DNA from: Candidatus Gastranaerophilales bacterium
GTDB lineage: Bacteria; Cyanobacteriota; Vampirovibrionia; Gastranaerophilales; Gastranaerophilaceae
Length of the DNA stretch: 64,000 nt
Assembly: GCA_947624325.1 (NCBI GenBank)
Contig: CANQJT010000004.1
Span: forward strand, 1-64,000
Direction of reading: 5' to 3'
Below are positions 17,859 to 26,887 of this stretch, in pieces. Made by a program: the position numbers and the translations under genes. How positions within the stretch are numbered: the stretch's first letter is position 1; every line of letters starts with the position of its first letter. The notes below the pieces were generated by a model, which saw nothing but the letters and a program-made list of their open reading frames with translations, was not told the DNA's origin and did no database searches.

Positions 17859-20443
17859 TTTCCGACTTTCCATCTTAAGCCGAAATTAATACCGACCCCG
17901 TTTCTTCCTCCGTTTGTAACGTAGGTTTGATAAAATCCCGTAAATCTTTCACCCATAACTTTTCTAACTCCTACTCCATACAAAACAAAAGGTTTAACAC
18001 TTAATACGGGGAGTGATACATCATTAGCCTTAAATTCGGTTTTATCAAGAATATTCCAAACCATATAAGCATTAGCAAAAGGCTGCCAGCCGTTATTATA
18101 ATTTCCTATCAATTGGACTCCGGGTGCTATTTGAATGGCAAATAAAGGCTTTGTATTAATATTTACACCTGCTGAATTTTTATAGGAAAAAGTATCGACA
18201 AATGTATAAGACATCATATAATTAGGTTGAATAATAAATTTACCTTCATTTAATTCCCAATTATAACCGCTTTTTGAAGCAATTCCCGACATAAGCATTG
18301 CAAAATTTTCATTTCCGTACATTGTAGAAGCACTGCACCCGTTAGAGCTTATATTAGCGGTTGCACCCGAATAAAAATTTCCCTTATATGCCATAGCAAC
18401 ACCGCCGATAGTTCCGCCGTTTTGATAGATATCATTTCCGTTATATGCCTGATGCGAGCCGTTGTAACCGATATATGGACCCCAGATTAAATCCCAGCCT
18501 CTTTTTAATTCTATTAAATCCGATTCCAAACCTCCGAATATACCATAAGCAGTATTTGACACTTTCGGCCCGTTTTTTAACGGGACATTTTCTAATATTG
18601 AATACGGTCTAATCCATCCGCATTTATTTTCATATTGAGTAACCTCGGAAGTCAAAACCGTTGTTGTATCTGATGAAGCATATTTGTTCAGCATTTTTAA
18701 ACTTTGTCTTTCCTGTTTGGTTAAAAGCATATACATATCCATTCTTCTAAAGGCTTCCTCGTAGGAGTTCAGCTGGTTTAAATATCCTCCGAGCTGAGAG
18801 GCAACGGCACTTGCTAAAACGGAAGGATTAAACTTATCATTTTCTATCCGCTCAAAATAAATTAAGCCTTCTGAAGGCACATAATAAGTTCTGTAGCGGT
18901 AAACAGGAGAATTTATTACATCACCTGCCGAATATACTATTGCTTCTTTTAATAATTCCCGTACACTTTCATCTATATTTTCGCCGATAGGCGAGATGGA
19001 AAACTTTTTTTCATCCGTAATACTCATAAGCAAAATATCGGTTATATCAATGTTATAGCCGTTAGGAACAAAGGAATCTGCCGTAAAAGTATCAGATAAA
19101 AAATCCTCAAAACTCCCGTCAAGTTTTAAGTTCATATTGTTATGCAAAGTTAAATTACCGAAATTTGTATTATGAATATCTTCATCACGAAGGTCAACCG
19201 TTCCGCCAAAATAGTTAAAATCAGCAGTATCCGTAAAATTTCCGTATCCGCCTGTTTCACTGCTGTGCCCCATTTTTAAAGTTCCCGAATACATATTAAC
19301 AGTATTACCTGCAACCTCGTTATTTAATTCAACCACCCCTGAATTATCCTTTGATATTTCAGGTGAATTAATATTAATTACGGCATCAGTATATGACCTA
19401 TAGCCCGAAATTTTGTCATTTACGACAATATTTTTATTTGAGGCATTTAAATTAATCGTTCCGCTGTCATTATGAATTGCATTAGAACCTGTACTATCGC
19501 TATTGCCCGAAAATATTACATCTTCTTCATCCGATACAATATTTATCGTTCCGTAAGCATTATGGATAGCACCTCCCATACCGTTTGAAGAATTATTTTT
19601 AAATGTTCCCGAAAGTTTATCAATATTTCCGTAATTAAAAACAGCACCTCCGCCAACGAAATCAGCGGTTTCCGTTGTAGAATTCCCCGTAAAATTTCCT
19701 TTTAACGAGCCTATTGAACCCGAATTAAAAACCGCACCTCCCGAAATATAAGAGCTGTTATTTTCATAATTGCCTTCCATTAAATCTATATTACCGTAAT
19801 TTGCTACAGCACCGCCCTGACCTTCATCAGCCCTGTTTGAATTAAAATAAGCATTAACTTTTCCAATTTTTCCAAAATTACAAATAGCGCCGCCCGTACT
19901 TTTAGTCGTTACATTATTGTTAAATTCGCCGGATACACTGTTAATACCTGCATTTTGTAAGTTACAAATTGCACCGCCATTATTATTTGATAGATTATTT
20001 TCAAACCTGCCATTTGTTTGAACAATGGAAGATTCATTATAAATAACTCCGCCTTCACCATCCGAAAAATTATTTGAGAAGTTACCGTTAAACCTTTCAA
20101 CACTGCAACCTTCCGTATTATTTAAAACAGAACCATGTCCATCTGTAAAATTCTGCATAGTAACATCTTCGACAGAAAGTTTTCTGTTATGTTCCAATAC
20201 AATACCCCCACAGCCATTACCGTCTATAACATTATTATTTCCTTCTATTTTTAAATCACATGCAGGGCAGCCCAAGTTACAATCCATATCAACATTGCAT
20301 TCAAGTTTTATTTCACCGTCTTTAGGGCCTGACCTATATGTATCTATAAATTCATCATATCCGTCAACTTCAACAGCAAAAGCACATATGCCTTTAACAA
20401 AAGCCAAAAACACAATAATACAGAGTATTTTATTAATGTGCAT
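17855..20443 (-). CDS. Autotransporter with a Gly/Asn repeat passenger
   Basis: This 862-residue protein has a signal peptide (about residues 1-22). Its passenger carries many GGAIxNxGxI/FxxNxS units (about residues 100-330), as in polymorphic outer-membrane/pectate-lyase-like beta-helices. A C-terminal domain (about 600-862) with amphipathic strands such as LIWGPYIGYNG and GVGINFGLRW looks like an autotransporter barrel. It ends in KVGN rather than the usual aromatic residue. It is likely exposed on the surface. Confidence 0.75.
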   Translation of the reverse strand: MHINKILCIIVFLAFVKGICAFAVEVDGYDEFIDTYRSGPKDGEIKLECNVDMDCNLGCPACDLKIEGNNNVIDGNGCGGIVLEHNRKLSVEDVTMQNFTDGHGSVLNNTEGCSVERFNGNFSNNFSDGEGGVIYNESSIVQTNGRFENNLSNNNGGAICNLQNAGINSVSGEFNNNVTTKSTGGAICNFGKIGKVNAYFNSNRADEGQGGAVANYGNIDLMEGNYENNSSYISGGAVFNSGSIGSLKGNFTGNSTTETADFVGGGAVFNYGNIDKLSGTFKNNSSNGMGGAIHNAYGTINIVSDEEDVIFSGNSDSTGSNAIHNDSGTINLNASNKNIVVNDKISGYRSYTDAVININSPEISKDNSGVVELNNEVAGNTVNMYSGTLKMGHSSETGGYGNFTDTADFNYFGGTVDLRDEDIHNTNFGNLTLHNNMNLKLDGSFEDFLSDTFTADSFVPNGYNIDITDILLMSITDEKKFSISPIGENIDESVRELLKEAIVYSAGDVINSPVYRYRTYYVPSEGLIYFERIENDKFNPSVLASAVASQLGGYLNQLNSYEEAFRRMDMYMLLTKQERQSLKMLNKYASSDTTTVLTSEVTQYENKCGWIRPYSILENVPLKNGPKVSNTAYGIFGGLESDLIELKRGWDLIWGPYIGYNGSHQAYNGNDIYQNGGTIGGVAMAYKGNFYSGATANISSNGCSASTMYGNENFAMLMSGIASKSGYNWELNEGKFIIQPNYMMSYTFVDTFSYKNSAGVNINTKPLFAIQIAPGVQLIGNYNNGWQPFANAYMVWNILDKTEFKANDVSLPVLSVKPFVLYGVGVRKVMGERFTGFYQTYVTNGGRNGVGINFGLRWKVGN

Positions 20444-20527
20444 TTTATCCCCAAATTTCTTACAATTCAGGTATAAATCTTTTAATTGGTCAAAACATCC
20501 CTAACCATACTATTTTTAAGTTTACTT

Positions 20528-20555
20528 TTGAATAAATTCTGTATTATTGTATAAT
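20528..20555 (+). promoter_or_regulatory. Promoter of the envelope cluster
   Basis: TTGAAT (20528-20533) and TATAAT (20550-20555) with a 16-bp spacer lie 38 bp before the ATG at 20594. This is a good sigma-70-type match. Confidence 0.65.
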
Positions 20556-20593
20556 ATGTATATTGTTGGAACTTCCAAAATAAGGGCATTTTT

Positions 20594-21646
20594 ATGAAAA
20601 AGTATATTGCATTTATTGTTACTTTAATTTACACGGTTTTTACGGTTAATCCGTGCTTTGCATTAAGTAAACTTTATTATATTTATAATGCGGATAAAGC
20701 ATCTGTATCATCTCAGACCGAAAGAATTATTGCAGAAAAAGATTATAAAATACAAAAGAAAAATCCTTATCTCGCAATACCGGTTGATGACCCCAATGAT
20801 TATGCGGTAATAGTATTTCAACAGGACGGAAAAAATTTATTTTATTACTATGAATCAAATAATTCAAGCAAAAAACTCAATAAAGCAATAATAAAGAATA
20901 TAAAAAAACAAGATTATACATACTCAGAGAGCGAAAATGCGGTTCAGATAAATAACTTTTCACAAATAGCAAGAAGAACTCTGACAGGCGAAAAGAAAAA
21001 ATACAGTTTTGATGAACCTAAACCCTCTGTGCCAAATACCGTTACAACAAATTCTCCTAAAGCGCAACCATCGACAACTCTTTCAGGATATGTAGGTAAA
21101 GTCGGAAAAGGCGATACACTTGATGTTTATTTACAAAATGCAATAAATACCGCAACAGCAAATGTCGGAGATAATATTATTGGTGTATTAAACAGCGATT
21201 GGAAAACAAAAGATAATCATGTTATAGCAGCCCAAGGAAGTATACTTTACGGGCAAATAATAAAAGCCCACCATGCCCAATATGCAATGAGAAACGGTTT
21301 TGTAAGAATAACATTTAATAAAATCGTTACACCTGAAGGTAAAACCTATAATATAACAACAAAACAAATAGATTTTAATGTTTCAAATGACGGAATAGTA
21401 GGTTCAACAGCACAAAGAGTAGCCACATCCGCATTAGTCGGTGCGGCAGTCGGTGCTTTATTCGGACTAATTGGCGGCGGTGGCGCTGAAAATGTTTGGC
21501 AGGGTGCTGCAATAGGTGCAGGTGTAGGCGGAGGCGGTGCTCTCGTTACTTCTACAGCGGAAAAAGGTATTGATGCAGAAATACCTGCTTTTACAACTGT
21601 TGAGGTGGTTCTGCAAAATAATATTGATGTTGTTATTAACTATTAA
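20594..21646 (+). CDS. Secreted protein with a glycine-rich hydrophobic C-terminus
   Basis: The 350-residue protein has a signal peptide ending near PCFALS. Residues 165-255 form a beta-rich domain (SGYVGKVGKGDTLDVYL, IIGVLNSDW, IAAQGSILYGQI) somewhat like TrbI/VirB10-type envelope domains. The C-terminal part has a glycine-zipper pattern (ALVGAAVGALFGLIGGGG...GAAIGAGVGGGGAL). It starts a four-gene run with two TonB-like proteins. Function unknown; an envelope-spanning role is inferred. Confidence 0.55.
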   Translation: MKKYIAFIVTLIYTVFTVNPCFALSKLYYIYNADKASVSSQTERIIAEKDYKIQKKNPYLAIPVDDPNDYAVIVFQQDGKNLFYYYESNNSSKKLNKAIIKNIKKQDYTYSESENAVQINNFSQIARRTLTGEKKKYSFDEPKPSVPNTVTTNSPKAQPSTTLSGYVGKVGKGDTLDVYLQNAINTATANVGDNIIGVLNSDWKTKDNHVIAAQGSILYGQIIKAHHAQYAMRNGFVRITFNKIVTPEGKTYNITTKQIDFNVSNDGIVGSTAQRVATSALVGAAVGALFGLIGGGGAENVWQGAAIGAGVGGGGALVTSTAEKGIDAEIPAFTTVEVVLQNNIDVVINY

Positions 21647-21668
21647 TAACTTTGTAAGGGAGACATAA

Positions 21669-23264
21669 ATGACTTTTTCCGTTATTACAAAAAACAGTGA
21701 AAAAACCTTTAAAGATAAAGAGCTTGTAAATATTTCATCTAAAGAAGGGTATGATTTCTGCGTAAATTTCGGCTTTGAATTTTTGCTGACAATTAAATAC
21801 GATATCAAAAAAAATAAATGCACAATATTAAATCAATTCAATTGTAAAAATATATTGTTTAAAGGTGCACCTTTGCCGCAAACTATTGAAGTAGATAAAA
21901 CCTGCAGACTGCTTGTAAAAGATTCAGATGAATATATACAAATAAGAATAAATGAAGGCTCTGGAGGATTTAAAGTAGATTCAGAACAGCTTACGGAAGA
22001 TGATTTAAAAGATTTTTACGGTGAAAAAGTTAATACAGCGGCAAAATTAAAACTTGAAAAACGAAAAGCCGAAATTGAAGAAGCAAGAACTTCTATAATA
22101 AAAGAAGTTTATTACAACATAAATGAGTTAACCCATAAATTATCAATGAATTCAAAAACAGGAATACTTCTTCATATTGCATTAGTATTGGCTTCCATTT
22201 TATTAGCATTCGGATGTTCCAATTATTTTGCCGGACTTCCTCTCAAAGAGGCAGGAAATATTCTGCAAATGCCTGTTAATATTAAACTTATAGTTGTATT
22301 TTCAATACTTATATATGCTATAGGTCTGGTATTTAAACAGGGAATATTCTTAATGTTTCAAAACAGAGCATCTCAAGTTCCGATTACGGCATATATCGGG
22401 GAAAAACTTATGCTTGTTTTTTCTGTTTTATTTTATTCAGGAGTATATATTATAAACCTTTTATATTATGTAAGTCCCAAAACAATGCCTTTTTTCGCCG
22501 TATTTATATCATTATTTTTTACTCTTATATGTGTGATTATTGCCATAGGTTGCGGATATTACAAATATAATAATGTTGAATTATCCAAAGAACTTAATAA
22601 ATATGAATACAGAGAAGACTTTGAACAGGTTATAAGAGAATACAGACAATGGATAGAAAGATATATAAATACTTTAAGTAAAGTTCATATTAATAACTTA
22701 AAAGATACTTTATTTAATTTGCAGGTAAAAACGGGGTTTGAAATATTTTTAGGAATATTAACGGCGCCATTTTTGGCATACGGGGTATCCAATACCCTTG
22801 CGATGTGTTTCCCCGAAGCAGCAGGCTGGATAAGAATATCAACATTAAAATTCAGCCCGGTATTTTTATCTCTTGCCTCATTTATGATTATTTTCGCATT
22901 TTTCATATTTGTAAATGCGTTTTTATGCAACAGGAAAATTCAAGCATCAAATGTTATAAAAAATGACGGTTTTAGTGATTATATGACTCATGGGGTAAGA
23001 ATTTACGGACTTCAAGGTATAAAACAGCTTAATATGGATTTGCGCCGCTCTTCTGTTATTGGAATATGCATTATATTCATTGAATTTACAATGAATATAT
23101 CTTATTTTATGCAAGAAATGGGCGAGGATTTTACGGGAATTTTAATAAGCTTTTTAGGTGCATTAGTACCGACTGCATTATTGATTGCAGAAACTTATAT
23201 GCTGAGTAAAACAAAATTTCAAATTGATACAGGCAATGAATTATTAGCTAAAATGGAAAGATAA
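21669..23264 (+). CDS. Polytopic membrane protein with a soluble N-terminal domain
   Basis: The 531-residue protein has about 110 residues of beta-rich soluble sequence at the N-terminus, a charged linker (KLKLEKRKAEIEEAR), then about eight predicted membrane helices in two groups separated by a soluble stretch (residues 310-350). No family was recognised. It lies between the secreted protein and the TonB-like genes with 2-22 bp spacing, so it probably belongs to the same assembly and may be an energising or anchoring subunit. Confidence 0.5.
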   Translation: MTFSVITKNSEKTFKDKELVNISSKEGYDFCVNFGFEFLLTIKYDIKKNKCTILNQFNCKNILFKGAPLPQTIEVDKTCRLLVKDSDEYIQIRINEGSGGFKVDSEQLTEDDLKDFYGEKVNTAAKLKLEKRKAEIEEARTSIIKEVYYNINELTHKLSMNSKTGILLHIALVLASILLAFGCSNYFAGLPLKEAGNILQMPVNIKLIVVFSILIYAIGLVFKQGIFLMFQNRASQVPITAYIGEKLMLVFSVLFYSGVYIINLLYYVSPKTMPFFAVFISLFFTLICVIIAIGCGYYKYNNVELSKELNKYEYREDFEQVIREYRQWIERYINTLSKVHINNLKDTLFNLQVKTGFEIFLGILTAPFLAYGVSNTLAMCFPEAAGWIRISTLKFSPVFLSLASFMIIFAFFIFVNAFLCNRKIQASNVIKNDGFSDYMTHGVRIYGLQGIKQLNMDLRRSSVIGICIIFIEFTMNISYFMQEMGEDFTGILISFLGALVPTALLIAETYMLSKTKFQIDTGNELLAKMER

Positions 23265-23266
23265 TT

Positions 23267-24148
23267 TTGCAAAGAATTTTTTTAACTATACTTATTATCA
23301 TATTAGTTATATTAACACTGATTATCGGGGTTAAACAGCCTGATATGCATAAAAAATTATTTGTTTATAATTCTGATTTTGAAATAACGGAACAAGAACA
23401 AACACTAAAAGATGAAAATCAAAACATTCCGACCCGGGTAAATACAGTTCAAACTCAAAACAGATACGAGCAAAAAATAAAAACAATAAAAGATGAACCT
23501 GAAATAACAACAAAATCAGAGCAGGTTAAAACTACAATCAATACCGTTACAAAAAATCAAACAACAACAAAACAAATACCGCAAGAAACAACCTCATCAC
23601 AAAAACAGTCAACAAATCAAAAACAAGTAACAGTCTCGCAGGAACAAACAAAATCAGAAGTTAAAACAACAGTCCCTGCGAAAACAGTAAAACAGGAACA
23701 ATCTCAAACAGCAAATAAAACAGAAAACCTGCCTGCAATAAAAAAAGAAAATACAATAGTTCAAAAAAACACAGAGCCAAAAGAATTAACCCCTGAAGAA
23801 GAGGTAATCCTATGGAATAAATGGCGCTCTGACCTTCAGAATAAAATAATGAACGATGTAAAATTACCCTCAATTCAAGAAGGTATAATATTTAAATTTT
23901 CATTTGATGTTGATAAATATGGTAAAATAAACAATGTAAAAACCTGGTCAACAACTCCTGCTTATACTCCGTATGCTATTCAATATATAGCGCCTGTCAT
24001 AAGAAGTTATCAGGGGAAGGAAATATTAAATTTTCCGGAAGGTTCAAAAAGATTTACAACAACTGCTCAAGGTGCTTGGAAAATATCTAAAACTACCAAA
24101 TACTCAACACCTCAAGACTACAGTGATACAGAGAAAATAACAAATTAG
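23267..24148 (+). CDS. TonB/TolA-like protein with a Gln/Thr/Lys-rich linker
   Basis: The 293-residue protein starts at TTG, 2 bp after the previous stop. It has an N-terminal membrane helix (IFLTILIIILVILTLIIGV), a long linker rich in Gln, Thr and Lys (about residues 45-165), and a C-terminal domain (FKFSFDVDKYGKINNVKTW) like the TonB/TolA C-terminal fold. It would span the periplasm. No exbB/exbD genes are adjacent. Confidence 0.6.
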   Translation: MQRIFLTILIIILVILTLIIGVKQPDMHKKLFVYNSDFEITEQEQTLKDENQNIPTRVNTVQTQNRYEQKIKTIKDEPEITTKSEQVKTTINTVTKNQTTTKQIPQETTSSQKQSTNQKQVTVSQEQTKSEVKTTVPAKTVKQEQSQTANKTENLPAIKKENTIVQKNTEPKELTPEEEVILWNKWRSDLQNKIMNDVKLPSIQEGIIFKFSFDVDKYGKINNVKTWSTTPAYTPYAIQYIAPVIRSYQGKEILNFPEGSKRFTTTAQGAWKISKTTKYSTPQDYSDTEKITN

Positions 24149-24163
24149 AAATAAAGGCAAAAA

Positions 24164-25207
24164 ATGTATAAATGTACTGACTGCGGAAAAGAATATAAAG
24201 AAAGACCCCCGTTTTGCGAATGCGGAAATAATAATTTTGAAGAAATAGGAATTATTAACAATACACCAAAGAAAGAATTGAAAACTGAATTAAATCAAGA
24301 AAAAAGTGATAATATTCCTTATGAAATTCAAATTCCCTCCGAAGAAAAAAAAGATTATACATACATAGTTTTAACTTGTATAATTTCTCTTTGCATTATT
24401 CTGATAATTATAGGTATTTTTCACTTAAAAAATGTTTCAAAGAAAGATATAACACAAACTGAAACCAAACCTGTACAAACAGAAGTTGAAACACCTATGC
24501 AGCCTCTTAAAAATCAAAAAAATGAAGAGATGCCAAATCATCCCAAAAATCAAGTATTTACTTTCTCATTCGGCGGTGAACAGCAAAATAAACAAGAACC
24601 AAAAAAAGAAATAACTAAACCAAAAGAACAGCCAAAACAAACACAGAAAACTGATAAAAAAACTCAGCCTGCACAAAAGAAAACAACGACTGTTGAAGTA
24701 AAAAAACAACCTCAAACTGTTTCAACACAAAAACAAACACAATCACAACCCAAAACATCAGTTAATCAAACTCAAACTCAGCCTAAAAAACCGCAAACTA
24801 ATACAACTCAACCGCAGACTCAACCTCAACCTCAAGCTCAAAAACCTGCAGGAACACTTCCTGCAGATAAAACACTTACATCAACACCAAAAGTAAATAC
24901 CCCTGAAATGAAAAAGGAATTACTTCAATATAAAATAGCACTCAGAAACAGAATTTCATCCGACATTGATTTTACAAAAGTTATAGGTGACGGAAAATGC
25001 GTAATTACTTTTAAAATAAATTCATCAGGCAAATTAATTAACAGAGCATTCGCACAACAATCCGATAATGACAGTTTAAATGATGCAGTATATTCGGCGG
25101 TAATGAATAATCCTGCATATAATCCTCCGCCATCAGGCTACAAAAACGAAACATTACGATTAACCGTTAAAATATACGGCGGAAGATTTGAAGTAGATTT
25201 AAGTTAA
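24164..25207 (+). CDS. Zinc-ribbon TonB-like protein
   Basis: The 347-residue protein begins with a rubredoxin-like zinc ribbon (CTDCGKEY...FCECG, two Cys pairs) in the cytoplasm. One membrane helix follows (about residues 67-87, YIVLTCIISLCIILIIIGIF), then a Gln/Pro/Lys-rich linker and a C-terminal TonB-like domain (VITFKINSSGKLINRAF). A zinc ribbon fused to a TonB-like arm is unusual. It lies 15 bp after the other TonB-like gene and converges with the VWA gene. Confidence 0.65.
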   Translation: MYKCTDCGKEYKERPPFCECGNNNFEEIGIINNTPKKELKTELNQEKSDNIPYEIQIPSEEKKDYTYIVLTCIISLCIILIIIGIFHLKNVSKKDITQTETKPVQTEVETPMQPLKNQKNEEMPNHPKNQVFTFSFGGEQQNKQEPKKEITKPKEQPKQTQKTDKKTQPAQKKTTTVEVKKQPQTVSTQKQTQSQPKTSVNQTQTQPKKPQTNTTQPQTQPQPQAQKPAGTLPADKTLTSTPKVNTPEMKKELLQYKIALRNRISSDIDFTKVIGDGKCVITFKINSSGKLINRAFAQQSDNDSLNDAVYSAVMNNPAYNPPPSGYKNETLRLTVKIYGGRFEVDLS

Positions 25208-26118
25208 TCGCTGATAAACTCATAATGCTGTTCATCCTGTTTATTTTCAACAGGTTTTTTGTTAGTATCAGCAGGTTCTTGCATAGACTCCGTAATAACA
25301 TTCATAAAACTCGGAACATCAATAGGATTATAGAATTTTCCGCCCGTAAGATTTGAAACGCACGTTAATGACCTTGAATAAGAAGAAACAAGAACTACAT
25401 CAATAATAATATCTTGTCTTTTAGCCATAAGACTTTTAGCAAAAGCACAAGGGTCGCCGCCGCAGTTTTCACCGCCATCCGTTATAAGAATTATTTTCTT
25501 TGGAGTGGTCTTATCCATACCCAGAAAATCATTATCTACTGCCTGTTCAAGCGCAAGAGTAAGAGGTGTAGAACCGCCTATTCGAGCTGAACGCATTCCG
25601 TTATATAATGCGGAAGGATTATTTGTTTCAACTTTTGCCACCTGAGCCGTAGCCGAACACGAGCCTGATGTTGAGCCCAAATATGATGATTTGGCTGTTT
25701 GCACTTTATACTTTCCGTCTTTTTTCTGAATAACATTTTTTACTTTACCCATAACAGGTGTATAAGGATTATTACCGCCGTCATGCCCGAAGACTCTAAA
25801 ACCTATTTTTGTATTGGATGGTAATTGTTGAACTATAGCTGTCATATACATTTGAGCAGCCTGTATCCAATCATACATACTACCCGAGTAGTCCATAACA
25901 ATATTAATTATGCCTACACCTTCTTTATATGCCTGTTTATTCGATACATACGGACTTGCCTGATAATTATTAATCACATTTTTAACGGTATTCCCCGAAT
26001 TTTGAATTTGACCTGTTTCGGATGTAACTTTTCCGCCCGTATTAACTTTATATTTTGCACCATATGCACTTAATCCGATAAATGATAATAATAACAAAAA
26101 TATAATTGATTTTTTCAA
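25204..26118 (-). CDS. Secreted von Willebrand factor A domain protein
   Basis: The 304-residue protein has an N-terminal signal peptide (SFIGLSAYG). The VWA domain (from about residue 70) has an intact metal-ion-dependent adhesion site: DYSGSM, the Thr in GGSTPL and the Asp in LITDGGEN. The C-terminus is short and charged. Its stop overlaps that of the zinc-ribbon TonB-like gene. Binding partner unknown. Confidence 0.75.
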   Translation of the reverse strand: MKKSIIFLLLLSFIGLSAYGAKYKVNTGGKVTSETGQIQNSGNTVKNVINNYQASPYVSNKQAYKEGVGIINIVMDYSGSMYDWIQAAQMYMTAIVQQLPSNTKIGFRVFGHDGGNNPYTPVMGKVKNVIQKKDGKYKVQTAKSSYLGSTSGSCSATAQVAKVETNNPSALYNGMRSARIGGSTPLTLALEQAVDNDFLGMDKTTPKKIILITDGGENCGGDPCAFAKSLMAKRQDIIIDVVLVSSYSRSLTCVSNLTGGKFYNPIDVPSFMNVITESMQEPADTNKKPVENKQDEQHYEFISD

Positions 26119-26126
26119 TTTTACCT

Positions 26127-26819
26127 CTAATCCGTAAACCTGTACTTAATAAGTGTAAAGATAGCCTGCAGCCCATCTTTCCAGTTGATTTTTTTACCTT
26201 CTTCATGCCCTCTTCCGTTATACTGTATCGGAATTTCTTTAAGTTTATAATTATTTTTCAATACTTTTGCAGTTATTTCAGGCTCAAAATTAAACCTGTC
26301 AGATTTTATTTTTATATTTTTTATTACATCTATTTTAAAAGCTTTATAACACGTTTCCATATCGGTAATTGCAGAACCATATAATATATTTGTTAAAAAA
26401 GTTAAAAACATGTTTGCTATTTTATTTTTTAACATAAAATTTTTAAGGTTATCTTTATTCATAAATCTTGAGCCGTAGACAACATCCATTTCTTTATTTA
26501 TTAAAAGAAGCAGCAATTTATCATAATCAGAAGGTGAATACTCTAAATCAGCATCCTGAATAACGACATAATCACCCGTTGCATGCTCAAATGCCGTTCT
26601 TATTCCGGCACCTTTTCCTTTATTTTTTTGATGAAAATAAATTTTATATTTATCTTGCAAATTTTGCAAAATTTCTTTAGTTCCGTCACAAGATGCATCA
26701 TCAACAATTATTATTTCTTTTTCCAGTCCGCAAAAATTTGAATTTTCGACTATATTTAAAAGCTCCAGAATTGTGTCTTTTTCATTATACACAGGAATTA
26801 CAACAGATACTTTTTCCAT
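26127..26819 (-). CDS. Family 2 glycosyltransferase, polyprenyl-phosphate mannosyl/glucosyl type
   Basis: The 230-residue GT-A protein has VVIPVYNEKDT, VDDASCDGT, QDADLEYSP (the metal-binding DxD-type site) and a C-terminal NGRGHEEGKKINWKDG, as in DPM1-like enzymes. It lacks C-terminal membrane helices. It probably loads a sugar on a polyprenyl phosphate for use by GT-C type membrane transferases. It ends 9 bp from the VWA gene start on the same strand. Confidence 0.82.
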   Translation of the reverse strand: MEKVSVVIPVYNEKDTILELLNIVENSNFCGLEKEIIIVDDASCDGTKEILQNLQDKYKIYFHQKNKGKGAGIRTAFEHATGDYVVIQDADLEYSPSDYDKLLLLLINKEMDVVYGSRFMNKDNLKNFMLKNKIANMFLTFLTNILYGSAITDMETCYKAFKIDVIKNIKIKSDRFNFEPEITAKVLKNNYKLKEIPIQYNGRGHEEGKKINWKDGLQAIFTLIKYRFTD

Positions 26820-26831
26820 TTTTCACCTATA

Positions 26832-26860
26832 TTACAAAACCATAAAATATATTGTATAAT
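26832..26860 (+). promoter_or_regulatory. Promoter of the HD-GYP gene
   Basis: TATAAT (26855-26860) with a weak -35 TTACAA (26832-26837) 17 bp upstream. The expected transcript start lies before ATG 26888, supporting that start over the longer frame. Confidence 0.5.
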
Positions 26861-26887
26861 GAAACTATGAATTTGTTAAGGATTGAT

